In this document: positions 5,850-5,922 of the stretch, in pieces
How positions within the stretch are numbered: the first letter of the stretch is position 1
How the letters are laid out: the number at the start of each line of letters is the position of its first letter
NCBI GenBank assembly: GCA_003545625.1
Contig: DODH01000164.1
Coordinates: 1-5,922, forward strand
Direction of reading: 5' to 3'
Length of the DNA: 5,922 nt
Source of the DNA: Nitrospina sp.
GTDB taxonomy: Bacteria; Nitrospinota; Nitrospinia; Nitrospinales; VA-1
The notes under the pieces: model-generated
The model's input: the letters and a program-made list of their open reading frames with translations, nothing else
Databases searched by the model: none
Told to the model about the DNA's origin: nothing
Program-made: the position numbers and the translations under genes

Positions 5850-5863
5850 AGCGCCTCTTTAAT

Positions 5864-5877
5864 AGATAAGTTTATCT
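5864..5877. promoter_or_regulatory. AGATAA-GT-TTATCT palindrome in the Rrf2 leader
   Basis: A perfect palindrome with 6-bp arms and a 2-bp centre lies between the predicted start of transcription and the ribosome binding site of the Rrf2 gene. It shares six bases with the left arm of the larger inverted repeat and is a possible operator half. Confidence 0.4.
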
Positions 5878-5905
5878 TGACATCCATAATATCATATCAT
5901 AAATT
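5877..5905 (+). promoter_or_regulatory. Candidate divergent promoter leaving the window
   Basis: A consensus TTGACA (5877-5882) is followed after 17 bases by TAAATT (5900-5905, four of six) on the + strand. It would drive a gene beyond position 5922 and lies between the same inverted arms, so the Rrf2 protein might control a divergent neighbour. The neighbour is not in the window. Confidence 0.33.
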
Positions 5906-5914
5906 TCAAGATAA
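5886..5914 (-). promoter_or_regulatory. Extended -10 promoter of the Rrf2 gene
   Basis: On the minus strand TGATATTAT (5894-5886) provides an extended -10 (TATTAT, five of six, with TG one base upstream). TTATCT (5914-5909) is a poor -35 at 17 bases. The start would fall near 5879, about 30 bases before the ATG. Confidence 0.42.
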
Positions 5915-5922
5915 AAAGATAA

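Larger units (their letters stand above)
5871..5915. promoter_or_regulatory. Inverted repeat flanking the Rrf2 promoter, candidate operator
   Basis: TTTATCTTGA (5871-5880) and TCAAGATAAA (5906-5915) are perfect 10-bp inverted arms with a 25-bp A+T-rich centre (arm centres 35 bp apart). The right arm covers the predicted minus-strand -35 box and the left arm covers the predicted start of transcription. A dimeric regulator at either or both arms would block transcription, which fits autorepression by Rrf2. The binding protein is inferred, not shown. Confidence 0.45.

Noticed and set aside
4491..5922. Second copy of the tRNA-His 3' end marking an integrated element
   Set aside because: I looked for the T-arm/acceptor sequence downstream and found none, nor any integrase, so no bounded element can be drawn in this window.

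Overview
This 5.9-kb window looks like ordinary chromosome from a Gram-negative bacterium. The signs are a lipid-linked-sugar glycosyltransferase, an exported metallo-beta-lactamase-fold enzyme, an SspB-type ClpXP adaptor and a hybrid-kinase receiver domain. Several genes start with TTG, and base composition is moderate, with visibly A+T-richer stretches around 4500-5400 and 5860-5922. The exact phylum cannot be fixed from the window. The form of SspB and of the receiver suggests a deltaproteobacterial or Nitrospinota-like lineage, but this is a weak guess. No phage, transposase, CRISPR array or toxin-antitoxin genes are visible.

Left part (1-2731, + strand): the end of an unidentified gene, then a GT39/ArnT-like membrane glycosyltransferase, then 22 bp later a polytopic membrane protein of unknown function with conserved-looking acidic and histidine residues buried near its membrane segments. 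These probably form one transcription unit concerned with the cell envelope. Middle (2732-3889): a convergent intergenic stretch with small hairpins, a minus-strand exported MBL-fold hydrolase, and a short divergent promoter region.

Right part: sspB (+), recognisable by its fold motifs and a C-terminal LRVIK peptide that matches the ClpX-docking motif; a complete tRNA-His(GTG) with its own promoter; and, starting about 10 bases after the tRNA CCA, the last strand of a histidine-kinase ATPase domain followed by an intact receiver domain. The rest of that kinase is absent, so the tRNA 3' end is a rearrangement junction, possibly an old integration or deletion site. On the minus strand follow a 54-codon gene with a strong ribosome binding site and a perfect -10 box, and an Rrf2-family regulator. 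The regulator's promoter lies inside a 10-bp perfect inverted repeat in a cluster of AGATAA boxes, which makes it a good candidate for autoregulation.

No clear new multi-gene system is evident. The most interesting points are the tRNA-His/kinase junction, the Rrf2 operator region (with a possible divergent promoter leaving the window), and the uncharacterised membrane protein next to the glycosyltransferase.
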